A DNA stretch of 64,000 bases from Roseomonas sp. GTDB lineage: Bacteria; Pseudomonadota; Alphaproteobacteria; Acetobacterales; Acetobacteraceae. Below, piece after piece: positions 1 through 8,150 of this stretch. The stretch covers positions 1 through 64,000 of the forward strand of contig JAPSLO010000008.1 in the NCBI GenBank assembly GCA_031180725.1, read 5' to 3'. The notes beneath the pieces are model-generated. The model did not search any database, was not told where the DNA came from, and worked only from the letters and a program-made list of their open reading frames with translations. A program made the position numbers and the translations under genes. Position 1 is the first letter of the stretch; each line of letters starts with the position of its first letter.

Positions 1-267
1 CGAGGACAGTCGCCGCAACGCCAAGCAATTTTGGTGCAGCAAGTGTTGAGACGATCAAGGCGAGCCCCATTCCGCCACCGCCGCGAGTGAAGTAGCACTT
101 TTGCAGAGGCGTTATGAAGCGGGCTCTCAGAGCATCACGAATGCAGTTCCCGGCGAATTCCGATCTGCTTTTATCGAACCCTGAATCTTGACGAATCCGC
201 CCGACTTCCTGTCCAGATAAGATTTTCGGTCCAGTCCGAGCCCACAATCTGTCGGCGCCTACTTACC
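1..267 (-). other. Open frame running off the left edge, function unknown
   Basis: Read on the minus strand, one frame is free of stops from a TAA at about 265-267 down to base 1 (about 88 codons). Near its end it reads RGGGGMGLALIVSTLAAP, a glycine-rich then hydrophobic stretch. The only in-frame ATG is at 70-68 and I see no convincing ribosome binding site. It may be the start of a gene that continues to the left, or a remnant like its neighbours. I do not recognise a family; a histidine-kinase G-box or a membrane segment are both possible but weak readings. Confidence 0.25.
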
Positions 268-283
268 TCGACAATATTGTCGA
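268..283. promoter_or_regulatory. 16-bp perfect palindrome, operator-like
   Basis: TCGACAATATTGTCGA is a perfect 16-bp palindrome with an AT-rich core in otherwise GC-rich DNA. It sits just upstream of the open frame that leaves the left edge. Size and symmetry fit a binding site for a dimeric repressor; which one is unknown. Confidence 0.4.
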
Positions 284-1149
284 AATCAGTGGCCCCAACT
301 CCGATTTCCTCCGGGTTCCCTGTCTGATCCGCAGGACTCATCATCCCTACGAAGTCACGCGCCGGAGCAGAAATCTAGAACACACGCCGCGAGGTCGCAG
401 CAGGCAATGCAGCCTGCCACACTCGCTTACCTGTCGTGGTGTGGTAGCCGAGATGGAACAAAGTCAGCGCTCTCACGTTCTCATCGGCTTGCAGCTCCCT
501 CGCGAGCCGGGAGCGCTCCTAGTCTCGTTCCCGTCGATATCGGTCTAGCAAGATTTTCGTCGAGTTTTGGCGCTGTATTGTGGGCAGACGCGATCCATCG
601 TCGAGGCAGTCGTGCGCCCGGAGTTGACGTCCAGGATATCGTCCTCGGCGTGACGCGCTATCATGTAGCCTCGCGGCGCTAAGCGGTTGGGCAGCTGATT
701 GCTCTGGCGATCATTGGCTTCTCCGATCTGCGCATCGCCCCGACGCTGTCCACCGCGCAAGTACGCGCACGTGAAATCGGTGCCGCGTCGGCGAGGCTTC
801 TGCTCGGCCGCATCGCACAACGCCCGATCGCGACTGAAGCCTGAATCTCGGCTTTGCATCAACCACGAGGGAGAGCACCTGACCCGTCAAACTGCCCGCT
901 TGAGGTGGCCACGGTGATGGGACGTCGCCGGTTTATTTTGGCTGATTCTGCTTGGCCGCCTCGATGGTGGTGATGACCCGGCTGGCACTGCTGTAGGCGT
1001 GACACGGGAGTCCGGCTGCCCCACGTCGCCGGCGACAAGTCCGGCATTTGACCGGCACTCCCGCCGCGAGGGACCGGGCTGCTGGCCGTCTACTTACGGC
1101 GGGAAGGGCAAGACGGAGGCCTTGGGTCCCCACCCAAGGCACGCACCTG
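284..1149. other. Stretch without a recognisable gene
   Basis: Short open frames exist on both strands but none shows a known motif, a good ribosome binding site or the codon bias of the later genes. GC is visibly lower than in the rest of the window. Given the two gene remnants next to it, this is most likely decayed sequence. Confidence 0.5.
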
Positions 1150-1300
1150 TCACGGTCGGATGATCTGGCCGCCCGCCACTTCGATCCGTTGCGCGGTGAC
1201 CCAACGATTATCAGGTCGGAGCAGGCTCGCGACAGTCGGGCCGACCAATCTCGCCGCCCAGGCGAGTCAAGTTCTCCGCCAGCTCAGAGCTCCAAGCGTC
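1150..1300 (-). pseudogene. C-terminal remnant of a short-chain dehydrogenase (SDR)
   Basis: The minus strand ends with VASLLRPDNRWVTAQRIEVA followed by GGQIIRP and a stop at 1152-1150. This is the usual C-terminus of 3-oxoacyl-ACP-reductase-like SDR proteins (substrate loop, then a W-V-T-x-Q-x-I-x-V-x-G-G strand). The preceding piece LTRLGGEIGRPD is in another frame, so there is a frameshift near 1235. No Rossmann fold, glycine motif or YxxxK can be found upstream, so only the tail survives. Confidence 0.55.
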
Positions 1301-1335
1301 CCGAATCATCTGACGACGGACAACCGCGACCGGCA

Positions 1336-1530
1336 CCTCTGGCGCTACGGTCTGGAAGAGAAGCCGAAGGGCTTCCAGGGCATCCTGCGCAGGTGGGTGG
1401 TCGCGAGGACTTCGCCTGGTTGTCGCGCTCGCGAAGACTGGCGCGTGACGATGAGCGGCTGGCAGAAACCGGCGAAGCCATGAGCCACGCCGCCATGTCG
1501 CGCATCATGCTCCGCCGCATCGCCGCTTGA
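1336..1530 (+). pseudogene. C-terminal remnant of an IS5-family transposase
   Basis: One frame reads KGFQGILRRWVVART and the next frame continues FAWLSRSRRLARDDERLAET, then MSRIMLRRIAA and a TGA at 1528-1530. Together they give the C-terminus of IS5-type DDE transposases (RRWVVERTFAWL, RRLAxDxE). A one-base shift near 1408 separates the halves and the catalytic N-terminal part is missing. Terminal inverted repeats were not found. This is an old, dead copy. Confidence 0.65.
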
Positions 1531-1660
1531 CAGGCATCCCCACACAGTCGGCAAGCCTCCGAAGCCCCGCCGCTCTTCCCATCACCTCCCACCCTCGCCG
1601 AATTCAGATTGAAGCGCGGCAAAGCAGCGCTTGACGCCACCGCGCCTGTCCAAGAAGAAT

Positions 1661-1690
1661 GCATGCGTTATCTGATGCAATATCGCATGC
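1661..1690. promoter_or_regulatory. Inverted repeat, probable GntR operator
   Basis: GCATGCG at 1661-1667 and CGCATGC at 1684-1690 form a perfect 7-bp inverted repeat with a 16-bp spacer. A weak promoter (TTGACG at 1631, AAGAAT at 1655) lies just before it. The position in front of the regulator gene suggests autoregulation by the GntR protein. The site overlaps the first codons if translation starts at 1659 and lies in the leader if it starts at 1725. Confidence 0.4.
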
Positions 1691-1724
1691 GGACCCAGAC
1701 CATCTCTTCGAACCAGCCCCTCCG

Positions 1725-2417
1725 ATGACCGCACCACAGCACGTGCAGCCGCCTGCCCGCAGCGCCACAGCGGCGGAGACGGCCTATCTGCGCGTCAAGG
1801 CAATGATCCTGGACAACATGCTGCCGCCGCACAGTCAGCGTCTGGAGGCAGAGCTGGCTGTCCAGCTCGGCATGTCCCGTACCCCGGTGCGGGAGGCGAT
1901 GCTGCGGCTGGAGCAGGAAGGGCTGGTCGCCATCACGCCGCGCCATGGTATGCGCGTGCTGCCACTCTCGGCCGCCGACATGCGCGACATCTACGACGTG
2001 CTGGAAAGCCTGGAGCCGAAGGCGGCCGAGCTTCTCGCCCGCCGCCGCCTGCCCGGCGCGGCGCTACGCCCGCTGCACGACGCCTGCGACGCCATGGAAG
2101 CCGCGCTGGCCACCGGTGACCGTCAGGCCTGGGCTGCGGCAGACGAGGCTTTCCACCGCGACCTCCTCACGCTCTGTGGCAACCGCCGGCTTGCGGCAAT
2201 GGTGATGCAGGTCTGGGACCAGTCCCACCGGGCGCGCATGATGACTCTTAATCTGAGGCCCCTGCCTAGCGCTTCGACGGAGGAACACCGCGCCATCCTG
2301 GTCTCCATCGCGGATGGCGATGGTGATGGCGCGCGCGAGCTGTTCCGGCTGCACCGGCGGCGCGGTGGCGCGGAGATGATCAGCCTAATCGAACGGAGTG
2401 GCCTCGCATGGCTCTAG
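1725..2417 (+). CDS. GntR family transcriptional regulator, FCD type
   Basis: A 230-residue DNA-binding regulator. The N-terminal winged helix contains LEAELAVQLGMSRTPVREAM and EGLVAITPRHGMRV, the hallmark of the family; the remainder is an all-helical FCD ligand domain (motif DIYDVLESLEPKAAELLARR and a later histidine-containing half). FCD regulators usually sense small carboxylates. An alternative ATG at 1659 adds 22 residues; 1725 is preferred because the extension is not domain-like and its first codons overlap the inverted repeat at 1661-1690, but neither start has a clear ribosome binding site. The stop overlaps the next gene by 10 bases, so it is co-transcribed with the dehydrogenase and Bug receptor and probably controls them. 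Confidence 0.9.
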   Translation: MTAPQHVQPPARSATAAETAYLRVKAMILDNMLPPHSQRLEAELAVQLGMSRTPVREAMLRLEQEGLVAITPRHGMRVLPLSAADMRDIYDVLESLEPKAAELLARRRLPGAALRPLHDACDAMEAALATGDRQAWAAADEAFHRDLLTLCGNRRLAAMVMQVWDQSHRARMMTLNLRPLPSASTEEHRAILVSIADGDGDGARELFRLHRRRGGAEMISLIERSGLAWL

Positions 2418-3499
2418 GCAGCAACAGTGTCCGCATCGCCGTGATGCCGGGCGACGGCATCGGCGTGGAAGTCACCGAGGCCACCATGGCGGTAATGCAG
2501 AAGCTGGTCCGCCGCCACGGCCTGGGCCTGGCGACGGAGACGCTGCAGGCCGGCGCCTTCACCTATCAGGAAACCGGCACGGCGATGAGCGAGGAGACGT
2601 TTCGGCGCGCCGAAGCCGCCGATGCCATCCTGCTGGGCGCTATGGGCTGGCCGGGAATCCGCTACCCTGACGGCACCGAGATTGCGCCACAGCTCGATCT
2701 GCGCTTTCGCCTCGGCCTCTATGCCGGCATGCGGCCGATCCGCGCGATCCCTGGCGTGCCGCTCGCCCTGGCCCATCCTCGCGCGAAGGAGATCGATCTG
2801 GTCGTCCTGCGGGAGAGCACGGAAGGGCTGTTCTGGGCCCGTGGCCGCGGCGAGGTGATCGAGGATCGCGAGGCGCGGGACACCATGGTGATCACCCGCG
2901 CCACCACGGAACGCCTCAGCCGCTTTGCCTTCCGCCTAGCGGAGCGCCGCGCGCAGCGGCTCGGCCGGACGCAGAAGGTGACACTGGTGGACAAGGCGAA
3001 TGTCTTCACCTCCATGGCTTTCATGCGGAAGGTTTTTCGAGAAGTCGCCGCCGAGTTCCCGGAGGTGCCTTCGGGGGAGCACTACATCGATGCCATGGCG
3101 CTGGACCTCGTCCGCCGGCCCTGGGACTTCGACGTCCTGCCGATGGAGAATATGTTCGGCGACATCATCTCCGACCTCGGCGCGGGGCTGATCGGCGGCA
3201 TGGGCTATGCGCCCTCGGCCGATATCGGCGACGACCACGCGGTGTTCCAGCCTAGCCACGGCACCGGACCTGACATTGCCGGCAAGGGCATCGCCAATCC
3301 CACGGCGATGATCCTCTCCGCCGCCATGATGCTAGACTGGCTGGGTACGCGCGGTGCCGGCCAAGCCTGGGCAGATGCGGCCGGAGAGCTGGAGGCGGCG
3401 GTGGATGGCGCCTTCGCCCACGGCCTGCGCAGCGCCGAATTTGGCGGCGTCGGCACGCGCGAGGTCGCGCAGGCGATCATGGAGCGCATCCCCGGATGA
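2408..3499 (+). CDS. Isocitrate/isopropylmalate dehydrogenase family protein (tartrate-dehydrogenase-like)
   Basis: A 363-residue decarboxylating beta-hydroxyacid dehydrogenase. It opens with the family signature PGDGIGVEVTEATM, has the substrate-loop arginines (RFRLGLYAGMRPIRAI), the VVLRESTEG segment, the metal-binding DVLPMENMFGDIISDLG and, near residue 281, QPSHGTGPDIAGKGIANP. The QPSHG-T variant is typical of catabolic members acting on tartrate, malate or alkylmalates rather than of leucine-biosynthetic LeuB. The gene overlaps the GntR regulator and precedes a Bug receptor, which fits uptake and oxidation of a hydroxy-dicarboxylate. The exact substrate cannot be read from sequence. Confidence 0.85.
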   Translation: MALGSNSVRIAVMPGDGIGVEVTEATMAVMQKLVRRHGLGLATETLQAGAFTYQETGTAMSEETFRRAEAADAILLGAMGWPGIRYPDGTEIAPQLDLRFRLGLYAGMRPIRAIPGVPLALAHPRAKEIDLVVLRESTEGLFWARGRGEVIEDREARDTMVITRATTERLSRFAFRLAERRAQRLGRTQKVTLVDKANVFTSMAFMRKVFREVAAEFPEVPSGEHYIDAMALDLVRRPWDFDVLPMENMFGDIISDLGAGLIGGMGYAPSADIGDDHAVFQPSHGTGPDIAGKGIANPTAMILSAAMMLDWLGTRGAGQAWADAAGELEAAVDGAFAHGLRSAEFGGVGTREVAQAIMERIPG

Positions 3500-3582
3500 G
3501 CCGCATCGCGCGGATCGCCGCGTCGGTGATCGGCGCTCCGCCGCCGTAGCGCCAAGGTGTGTGAAACCGGGAGGAAACGACG

Positions 3583-4566
3583 ATGACCATCCTTACGAAG
3601 CGACGCAGCCTGCTGACCGCCGCCCTCGTCCTGCCGGCCCTGCGCAGTGTGCAGGCACAGGGCGATTGGCCGTCACGGCCAGTGCGCATGATCGTTCCCT
3701 TCCCGCCCGGCCAAGCCGCCGACATCTTCGGCCGACTGATGGCGGAGGAGCTTTCCAAGCGTTGGCCGCAGCGCATCGTGGTGGAGAACCGCGCAGGCGG
3801 CGCCGGTGCCATCGGGATGGAAGCCATCGCGCGCGCCTCACCGGATGGCTATACGTTGGGCGTCGGCACCTCCGGCACGCTGGGCGTGAATCCCTCGGTG
3901 ATGTCGCGCCTGCCTTACGATGCCACGCGGGATTTCGCGGCCATCACCAACATCTTCACCCTGCCGCTGATCTTCGTCGTGCATCCCTCCTTCCAGGCGG
4001 AATCCATGGCGGCGCTGGTGGAGTTCGCGCGGAGTGCACCAGGGCAGCTACAATATGCCTCGGCCGGTCCCGGGACGGCGCAGCATATGACAGCGGAGAT
4101 GCTGGCCTATCGGCTGCGCCTGCAGATGACCCATGTGCCCTATCGCGGCAGTGGGCCAGCAATGGCGGATCTGATCGCGGGCAACGTGAAGGTGATGGTG
4201 GACAGCCTCGCCTCCGCGCTGCCGCATGTGCAGGGCGGCCGCATCCGCGCCCTGGCAGTCACCGGCCGCAGCCGCACGCCGCAACTGCCGGATGTGCCGA
4301 CGGTGGCGGAGACGGTTTCGCCGGGATTCGAGGCGCTGGGCTGGTCCGGCCTGGTCGCACCCGCCGGAACGCCCAGCGAGATCATCCAGCGCATCAACGC
4401 CGATGCGGTGACCATCCTGCGCGACACCGCCGTGGCGGAGCGGATGGTGCAACTCGGCGGCTTTCCCGACCCGGGCACGCCCGAGGAATTCGGGCGTTTC
4501 ATCGCAACCGAGATCGCGAAGTGGGGTGAAGTGGCGCGCGCTGCCGATATCCGGCTTGACGGCTGA
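3583..4566 (+). CDS. Bug/TctC-type periplasmic solute receptor
   Basis: A 327-residue exported binding protein of the tripartite tricarboxylate family. The N-terminus TKRRSLLTAALVLPALRSVQ is a twin-arginine-like or Sec signal peptide. The mature part has the Bug landmarks WPSRPVRMIVPFPPGQAADI, IVVENRAGGAGAIGMEAIAR, the SPDGYT loop and HVPYRGSGPAMADLIAG. GGGAGG-type ribosome binding site GGAGG ends 8 bases before the ATG. It follows the GntR and dehydrogenase genes closely and probably delivers their substrate, but no TctA/TctB membrane partner is encoded in the window. Confidence 0.92.
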   Translation: MTILTKRRSLLTAALVLPALRSVQAQGDWPSRPVRMIVPFPPGQAADIFGRLMAEELSKRWPQRIVVENRAGGAGAIGMEAIARASPDGYTLGVGTSGTLGVNPSVMSRLPYDATRDFAAITNIFTLPLIFVVHPSFQAESMAALVEFARSAPGQLQYASAGPGTAQHMTAEMLAYRLRLQMTHVPYRGSGPAMADLIAGNVKVMVDSLASALPHVQGGRIRALAVTGRSRTPQLPDVPTVAETVSPGFEALGWSGLVAPAGTPSEIIQRINADAVTILRDTAVAERMVQLGGFPDPGTPEEFGRFIATEIAKWGEVARAADIRLDG

Positions 4567-4622
4567 CGAGACCGTCGGGCGCATCACAGCGCAGTCAGCC
4601 CGCCGGACCTTGTCCCGCCGTG

Positions 4623-5126
4623 TCAGCCTCCGGCTGAGGCGTGCGCGGGCTGAACGCCCGCACTGGATCCGTCGCCATCCGCTCCGTGCCCGGGATCGGT
4701 GCAATGCCCGTGCCGGTGATCGGCCAGCACCTCCAGGATCAGGCATTCCTCCGCCCGGCCACCTCCGCAGGCAGCCGCAACACGGGAGATCTCCGCCCGC
4801 AGCGCCTGCAACCGGCGCAGCTTGGCATCAATGGCAGCGATCTGTGCTTTCGCCACGCCATGCGCGGCCGTACAGTCGCGCTCCGGGTGGTCCGCCAGAT
4901 CCAGCAGGCTGCGGATGTCAGGCATGGCGAAGCCCAGCTCTCGCGCATGGCGGATGAAGCCCAGGCGATCCAGGTGCCGCTGGCCATAGATGCGATGTCC
5001 GCCCTCTGTCCGGGCCGGGGCGGGCAGCAGGCTCTCTGCTTCATAGAAGCGGATTGTCGTGGGCTTCACGCCTGTCGCGCGTGCCAGATCCCCGATCGAA
5101 TAAGCCGCCGCGCGCCGCGTCGCCAT
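4623..5126 (-). CDS. MerR family metal-responsive regulator (ZntR/CadR-like)
   Basis: A 167-residue regulator. The N-terminal helix-turn-helix reads YSIGDLARATGVKPTTIRFY followed by EAESLLPAPARTEGGHRIYG, typical for MerR proteins, then a dimerisation helix (residues about 75-110). Metal ligands are suggested by CTAAHG in the helix, by CGGG and C at the start of the C-terminal part (ECLILEVLADHRHGHC) and by the HRHGHC tail; this layout resembles ZntR/CadR/PbrR more than CueR. It is divergent from the P-type ATPase and the operator at 5206-5236 lies between them, so it should activate the pump when Zn, Cd or Pb is bound. Confidence 0.9.
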   Translation of the reverse strand: MATRRAAAYSIGDLARATGVKPTTIRFYEAESLLPAPARTEGGHRIYGQRHLDRLGFIRHARELGFAMPDIRSLLDLADHPERDCTAAHGVAKAQIAAIDAKLRRLQALRAEISRVAAACGGGRAEECLILEVLADHRHGHCTDPGHGADGDGSSAGVQPAHASAGG

Positions 5127-5205
5127 CGTGCCTTCTCCACCAAGCCTGGCCGGGACCCGCGCGACGGCGGGCCGGCACCCGCCCGCTCAGGTGGTGCTCA
5201 GGGGC

Positions 5206-5236
5206 TTGAACCTCCAGTCGCTGGAGGTCCCATCTG
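5206..5236 (+). promoter_or_regulatory. MerR-type operator-promoter of the metal ATPase gene
   Basis: TTGAAC at 5206-5211 and CATCTG at 5231-5236 are separated by 19 bp, the overlong spacer expected for MerR-controlled promoters. Between them lies a perfect dyad, ACCTCCAG-TCG-CTGGAGGT, at 5210-5228. Regulators of this family bind such a dyad and unwind it so that RNA polymerase can use the misaligned elements. The ATPase start codon is 28 bases further on. Confidence 0.85.
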
Positions 5237-5264
5237 ATGGGCCGATAGCGATGTAGGGAGCCCG

Positions 5265-7499
5265 ATGGGCGGAACCACGCGGCTGGACTGGCACGTGCAG
5301 GGCATGGATTGCGCCGCCTGCGCCGCGAAGATCACCCGCGCGGTCCAGCGCCTGCCGGGCGTCGGCGCCGTTGCGGTGAACCTGATGGGCGAGCGGCTGA
5401 GCCTCGATCTCGCGCCCGGCGCCACCACGCCGGAGGAAGTGGCGCGCCAGGTGGAGGCGCTGGGGTATCGGGCCACTCCGATCCTGCCCACCTTGCCAAA
5501 GCAGCCCAGGCCGGCCGCCCGCCATGACCATGATTGTCACGGGCATGACCACGGGCACGGTCATGATGCGCGGCCCGCGACGCACCAAGATCACCACCAC
5601 CACCACGACGACGCCGCCGATGCAGGGAAGGCTTGGTGGGCCACCCGCAAGGCGAAGCTCGTATGGCTGCTGGCGGCGCTTGTCGGCACGGCCTGGGTTG
5701 CGGGCTGGCTGGCGCCGGCGGCGTCCCATTGGCTGCATCTGGCCGCCACGCTGGCGGCGCTGCTGCCTTTCGGGAGGCGCGCTTGGGCGCTGGCCCGTGC
5801 CGGCACCCCTTTCTCGATCGAGACCCTGATGGTCACCGCCGCCCTCGGCGCAACCGCAATTGGCGCGGCGGAAGAGGCGGCGCTGGTCGTGCTGCTCTTC
5901 GCCCTGGGCGAAATGCTGGAAGGCGTGGCCGCCAGCCGCGCCCGCGCCGGCATTCGCGCGCTGGTGGCGCTGATGCCCCGCACCGCGCTGCGGCGCCGTG
6001 CCGATGGCGCGACGGAAGAGGTGCCCGCGGACCGGCTGGCCGCGGGCGACAGGGTGCTGGTACGTCCCGGCGACCGCGTGCCGGCCGATGGCGTGGTGGA
6101 GGAAGGCCACTCCGCCCTGGACGAAAGTCCGGTCACCGGAGAAAGCCTGCCCGTCAGCCGCGGGCCCGGCGAGGCGGTGGTGGCCGGCAGCGTCAATGCC
6201 GAAGGCGCGCTGCTGATCCGCGTCACCGCCGCTGGCGCCTCCAGCACCCTCGCCCGCATTGCCCGGATGGTGGAGGAGGCCACCGCGACGCGCGGCCACA
6301 CCCAGCGCTTCATTGAACGCTTCTCTGGCTGGTGGACGCCCGGGGCCATGGGCGTCGCGGCGCTGGTGATCCTGCTGCCCCCGCTGGCGCTGGGGGCCGA
6401 ATGGGGCACCTGGCTCTATCGCGGCCTGGCGCTGCTGCTGGTCGCCTGCCCCTGTGCGCTGGTGATCTCGGTGCCGGCGGCCATGGCGTCCGGCCTCTCC
6501 GCCGGGGCGCGGCATGGGCTGCTGGTGAAGGGTGGCGCGGCGCTGGAAGCGATCGGCGGCGCGCGGCATGTCGCCTTCGATAAGACCGGCACGCTGACCG
6601 CGGGCCGCCCTGTCCTGACCGACCTGCTGCCGGCGGACGATGTCGCGGAGGCCGATCTGCTGCGCCTCGCCGCGGCGGTGGAGGCTGGCTCCGCGCACCC
6701 CCTGGCGCAAGCCGTGCTGGCGGCGGCGAGGGCGCGCGACCTGTCGCTGCCGCCGACCAGCAATGCCATGGCCATACCTGGTCGCGCCGTGACGGGCCGG
6801 GTCGAAGGGAAGCGCATCGGCGTCGGCAGCCTCGCCTGGGCGGCAGCGGAAGGTGTGCAGCCCCCCCCGGCTCTGGAAGCCGCCCGCGCCAAGCTGGAGA
6901 ATGAAGGCAAGACACTCTCGGCGGTGGTGGCCGACGCACGGCTGCTGGGCCTGCTGGCGCTGCGCGACGAGGCCCGCCCGGACGCCGCAGCCGGCATCGC
7001 GGCGCTGCGTGCGCTGGGCATCACCCCGGTGATGCTGACCGGCGACAATCCGCGCACCGCCATAGCCATCGGCAATGCCCTAGGGCTGGAGGCGAAGGCC
7101 GGCCTGCTGCCCACGGACAAGTTGCGCGAGATCGCGGCTTTGAGAGCAGCAGGCCCGGTGGTGATGGTGGGCGACGGCATTAATGACGCCCCTGCCCTGG
7201 CCGCCGCCACGGCCGGCATCGCCATGGGCAGCGGCACGGAAGTGGCGCTGGAAGCCGCCGATGCCGCGCTGCTGAAGGATCGGGTCGGCGGTGTGGCGGA
7301 CTTGGTGCGGCTTTCCCGCGCGACGCTGGCCAATGTGCGGCAGAATGTGGCGCTGGCGGTGGGGCTCAAGCTGCTCTTCCTGCTGACCACGATCACCGGC
7401 ACCACCGGGCTCTGGGTCGCCATCCTGGCCGATACCGGCGCGACCGTGCTGGTAACGCTGAACGCGCTGCGCCTGTTGGCCTGGTCACCGCGCCGCTGA
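5265..7499 (+). CDS. zntA: Heavy-metal P1B-type ATPase, Zn/Cd/Pb exporter
   Basis: A 744-residue inner-membrane pump. Residues 8-70 are a heavy-metal-associated domain with GMDCAAC; residues about 86-118 are a histidine/aspartate-rich linker (HDHDCHGHDHGHGHD and a run of five H) that should bind zinc. Then come the transmembrane segments with CPC in VACPCALVIS (about 394), the phosphorylation site DKTGT (about 437), the HP motif in GSAHPLAQ (about 475) and GDGIND (about 635). The last membrane helix carries DTGATVLVTLNALRLL, the P1B-2 signature that separates Zn/Cd/Pb pumps from copper pumps. Expression is expected from the MerR-type promoter directly upstream. Confidence 0.93.
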   Translation: MGGTTRLDWHVQGMDCAACAAKITRAVQRLPGVGAVAVNLMGERLSLDLAPGATTPEEVARQVEALGYRATPILPTLPKQPRPAARHDHDCHGHDHGHGHDARPATHQDHHHHHDDAADAGKAWWATRKAKLVWLLAALVGTAWVAGWLAPAASHWLHLAATLAALLPFGRRAWALARAGTPFSIETLMVTAALGATAIGAAEEAALVVLLFALGEMLEGVAASRARAGIRALVALMPRTALRRRADGATEEVPADRLAAGDRVLVRPGDRVPADGVVEEGHSALDESPVTGESLPVSRGPGEAVVAGSVNAEGALLIRVTAAGASSTLARIARMVEEATATRGHTQRFIERFSGWWTPGAMGVAALVILLPPLALGAEWGTWLYRGLALLLVACPCALVISVPAAMASGLSAGARHGLLVKGGAALEAIGGARHVAFDKTGTLTAGRPVLTDLLPADDVAEADLLRLAAAVEAGSAHPLAQAVLAAARARDLSLPPTSNAMAIPGRAVTGRVEGKRIGVGSLAWAAAEGVQPPPALEAARAKLENEGKTLSAVVADARLLGLLALRDEARPDAAAGIAALRALGITPVMLTGDNPRTAIAIGNALGLEAKAGLLPTDKLREIAALRAAGPVVMVGDGINDAPALAAATAGIAMGSGTEVALEAADAALLKDRVGGVADLVRLSRATLANVRQNVALAVGLKLLFLLTTITGTTGLWVAILADTGATVLVTLNALRLLAWSPRR

Positions 7500-7586
7500 A
7501 CCCGCCCGGGCGGCTTCTGCCGCAAGCGCAGGCGGTTCTGCCGAGGCCTGCCCAGATCCCACTCCGGATCCGCGGGCGGAACGGCT

Positions 7587-7607
7587 CCGCGGGCGCTCTG
7601 CCCGCGG
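7587..7607. terminator. Stem-loop downstream of the metal ATPase
   Basis: CCGCGGGC and GCCCGCGG form an 8-bp GC-only stem with a five-base loop, about 90 bases after the ATPase stop. No T-run follows, so it is either a weak terminator or an RNA-stabilising hairpin. Confidence 0.4.
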
Positions 7608-7651
7608 CACGCAGGTCGCAAAGCCCGATCCGCCGCTTCGGAGCACCCGGC

Positions 7652-8150
7652 GATGGCTGTGATTGAGGCTCGCCCCCGGTTCGATCTCCATCGACTCCGC
7701 CCGCGGCGCGCTGGTGGTGATCGACATGCAGCGCGAATTCCTGGAGCCGGGCGGCTCCGGTGCTGCCCTGGGTAATAGCGTCTCGCGCTTGGCGCGTAGT
7801 GGAACCCTGCCAGAGCCTGCTGGCGGGGACGCGCGCCGCCGGGCTGCTGGCGGTCCATACCCGCGAAGGCGCCGGCCCGACCTTTCGGATGCGCCGCATG
7901 CCAAGGTGGATTGCGGCTCTGCCGGCACGCGCATCGGCGACAGCGGCCCAATGGGCCGCATGCTGGTGCGCTGCGAGCCGGGCCACGAGATTGTGCCCGA
8001 CCTGGCTTCGCATCCCGGCGAGACAGTGATCAACAAGTCCAGCATGGGCCTTCTACCAGACCGACCTGGAGTTGGTGCTGAGCACCTCGGTATCGAAGCG
8101 CTGGTGGTTGCCGGCGTTAGCGGGCCTGGCCGTGCTGGGCGAGGGCTAGA
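7652..8150 (+). pseudogene. Decayed cysteine-hydrolase gene (isochorismatase family, biuret-hydrolase-like)
   Basis: Pieces of one protein are spread over several frames in the right order: MAVIEARP, then SARGALVVIDMQREFLEPGG (catalytic Asp in the VVIDMQ strand), SLLAGTRAAGLLAVHTREG, RIGDSGPMGRMLVRCEPGHE with IVPDLASHPGETVINKSSMG, then FYQTDLELVLS and GIEALVVAGV. The EPGHEI...K-x-x-x-G-x-FYxTDLELVL order is that of biuret hydrolase-like and related N-carbamoyl hydrolases. At least four frameshifts are needed, and the segment with the catalytic cysteine (normally VTTDVCVHTT) is missing after VAGV. The gene is dead. Confidence 0.7.

Noticed and set aside
933-1142. Minus-strand frame ending YSSASRVITTIEAAKQNQPK, possible transposase tail
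   Set aside because: It faintly recalls IS66-type C-termini but no second motif or matching frame supports it.
5521-5625. Repeated CAC/CAT pattern as a possible tandem DNA repeat
   Set aside because: It encodes the His-rich linker of the ATPase; the repeat is explained by protein function.
5187-6710. 507-codon minus-strand open frame
   Set aside because: Antisense shadow of the metal ATPase, rich in Arg, Gly and Gln with no domain; codon-phase artefact of high GC.
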